Source: UBA724 sp964008075
GTDB lineage: Bacteria > Bacteroidota > Bacteroidia > Flavobacteriales > Flavobacteriaceae
Reading direction: 5' to 3'
Assembly: GCA_964008075.1 (NCBI GenBank)
Contig: CAXGAP010000046.1
Location: forward strand, 1 to 6,889
DNA length: 6,889 nucleotides
Shown in pieces: positions 6,459-6,889 of the stretch. The notes under the pieces were generated by a model that saw only the letters and a program-made list of their open reading frames with translations, searched no databases and was not told the origin of the DNA. Made by a program: the position numbers and the translations under genes. How positions within the stretch are numbered: the stretch's first letter is position 1; each line of letters opens with the position of its first letter.

Positions 6459-6889
6459 ATGTCACGAAAATGCATTTTCACTTTTGTTTTTTTATCTGCA
6501 ATCTCCCTATCAATTACAGGTTGTAGTTCCAACGGATCTACCAAAAAAGGTGAATCTTCTGCTACTGGTTGGAAAATTGGTGAAAGTGGAGGTTTTGATT
6601 ACAAGGGAAAGGATTACAAAGACCAAATTCAAGGACCAAATTTAATACTTATCCACGGAGGTACTTACACCAAAGGTCGTGTGCAAGATGATGTCATGAA
6701 AGATTGGAACAATGCACCTGCAAGGATGCAAGTTCGTTCCTTCTACATGGATGAAACTGAAGTTACAAACCTAATGTACATCGAATATCTTGATTGGTTG
6801 AAGCGTGTTTTTGTAGATCAGCCAGAAATTTATACCTCAGCTCTTCCTGACACTCTCGTTTGGAGAAATCAACTTGGTTATTATGACGA
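6459..6889 (+). CDS. gldJ: Gliding motility lipoprotein GldJ, N-terminal part (truncated by window)
   Basis: Outer-membrane-associated lipoprotein required for gliding and for stability of the T9SS motor component GldK in Flavobacterium. It has a formylglycine-generating-enzyme (sulfatase-modifying factor) fold but is not known to act as that enzyme. I translated 143 codons by hand; the gene continues past the right edge. The ATG at 6459 gives a lipoprotein signal peptide with hydrophobic core IFTFVFLSAISLSI and lipobox I-T-G-C, so the mature protein starts at C22. Then come the GldJ-typical SSATGWKIGESGGFDY segment (33-48), the domain opening GPNLILIHGGTYTKGRVQDD (59-78), and the highly conserved SFYMDETEVTNLMYIEYLDW (94-113). 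It diverges from porU-porV. An overlapping ORF in another frame starting at 6409 has no family features. GldK is the main alternative, but the DDVMKDWNN segment and linkage to porU fit GldJ better. Confidence 0.93.
   Translation, partial: MSRKCIFTFVFLSAISLSITGCSSNGSTKKGESSATGWKIGESGGFDYKGKDYKDQIQGPNLILIHGGTYTKGRVQDDVMKDWNNAPARMQVRSFYMDETEVTNLMYIEYLDWLKRVFVDQPEIYTSALPDTLVWRNQLGYYD

Noticed and set aside
6409..6645. A plus-strand ORF of 78 codons in front of and overlapping gldJ.
   Set aside because: It runs in a different frame through the gldJ signal peptide and has no signal, motif or family resemblance. The gldJ frame gives a clear lipoprotein and conserved domain.

Overview
The window looks like a chromosomal segment from a member of the Bacteroidota, most likely order Flavobacteriales. 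The evidence is moderately AT-rich DNA, signal peptides ending in a Ser-Gln junction, genes without Shine-Dalgarno sequences, a Bacteroidota-type TAnnTTTG promoter element, and a set of genes (GldJ, PorU, PorV) found only in organisms with the type IX secretion system (T9SS) and, usually, gliding motility. No mobile element, CRISPR array, tRNA or rRNA was seen. The species cannot be named from this sequence alone.

Layout: four genes read on the minus strand, and one divergent gene starts near the right edge. In transcription order the minus-strand genes are porU (2573-6310, C25-family cysteine peptidase that acts as the T9SS sortase), porV (1419-2564, outer-membrane barrel that carries cargo), pdhA (316-1314, pyruvate dehydrogenase E1 alpha) and the start of the dihydrolipoamide acetyltransferase (E2) gene (1-314, cut by the window edge). 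On the plus strand, gldJ (6459 to the right edge, truncated) encodes a lipoprotein of the gliding/T9SS machinery. A 148-base divergent intergenic region separates gldJ from porU.

Function: PorV and PorU act together at the cell surface. Cargo emerging from the SprA translocon is collected by PorV, and PorU cleaves the C-terminal sorting domain. GldJ belongs to the same machinery. The pdhA-E2 pair makes two components of the pyruvate dehydrogenase complex (pyruvate to acetyl-CoA) and appears to be a separate unit: a good TAnnTTTG element lies in the 104-base gap between porV and pdhA, surrounded by three short inverted repeats that each have a 6-base spacer. That gap is the least explained part of the window. 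The gene content itself is a recognisable, known locus. I found no convincing undescribed multi-gene system here.
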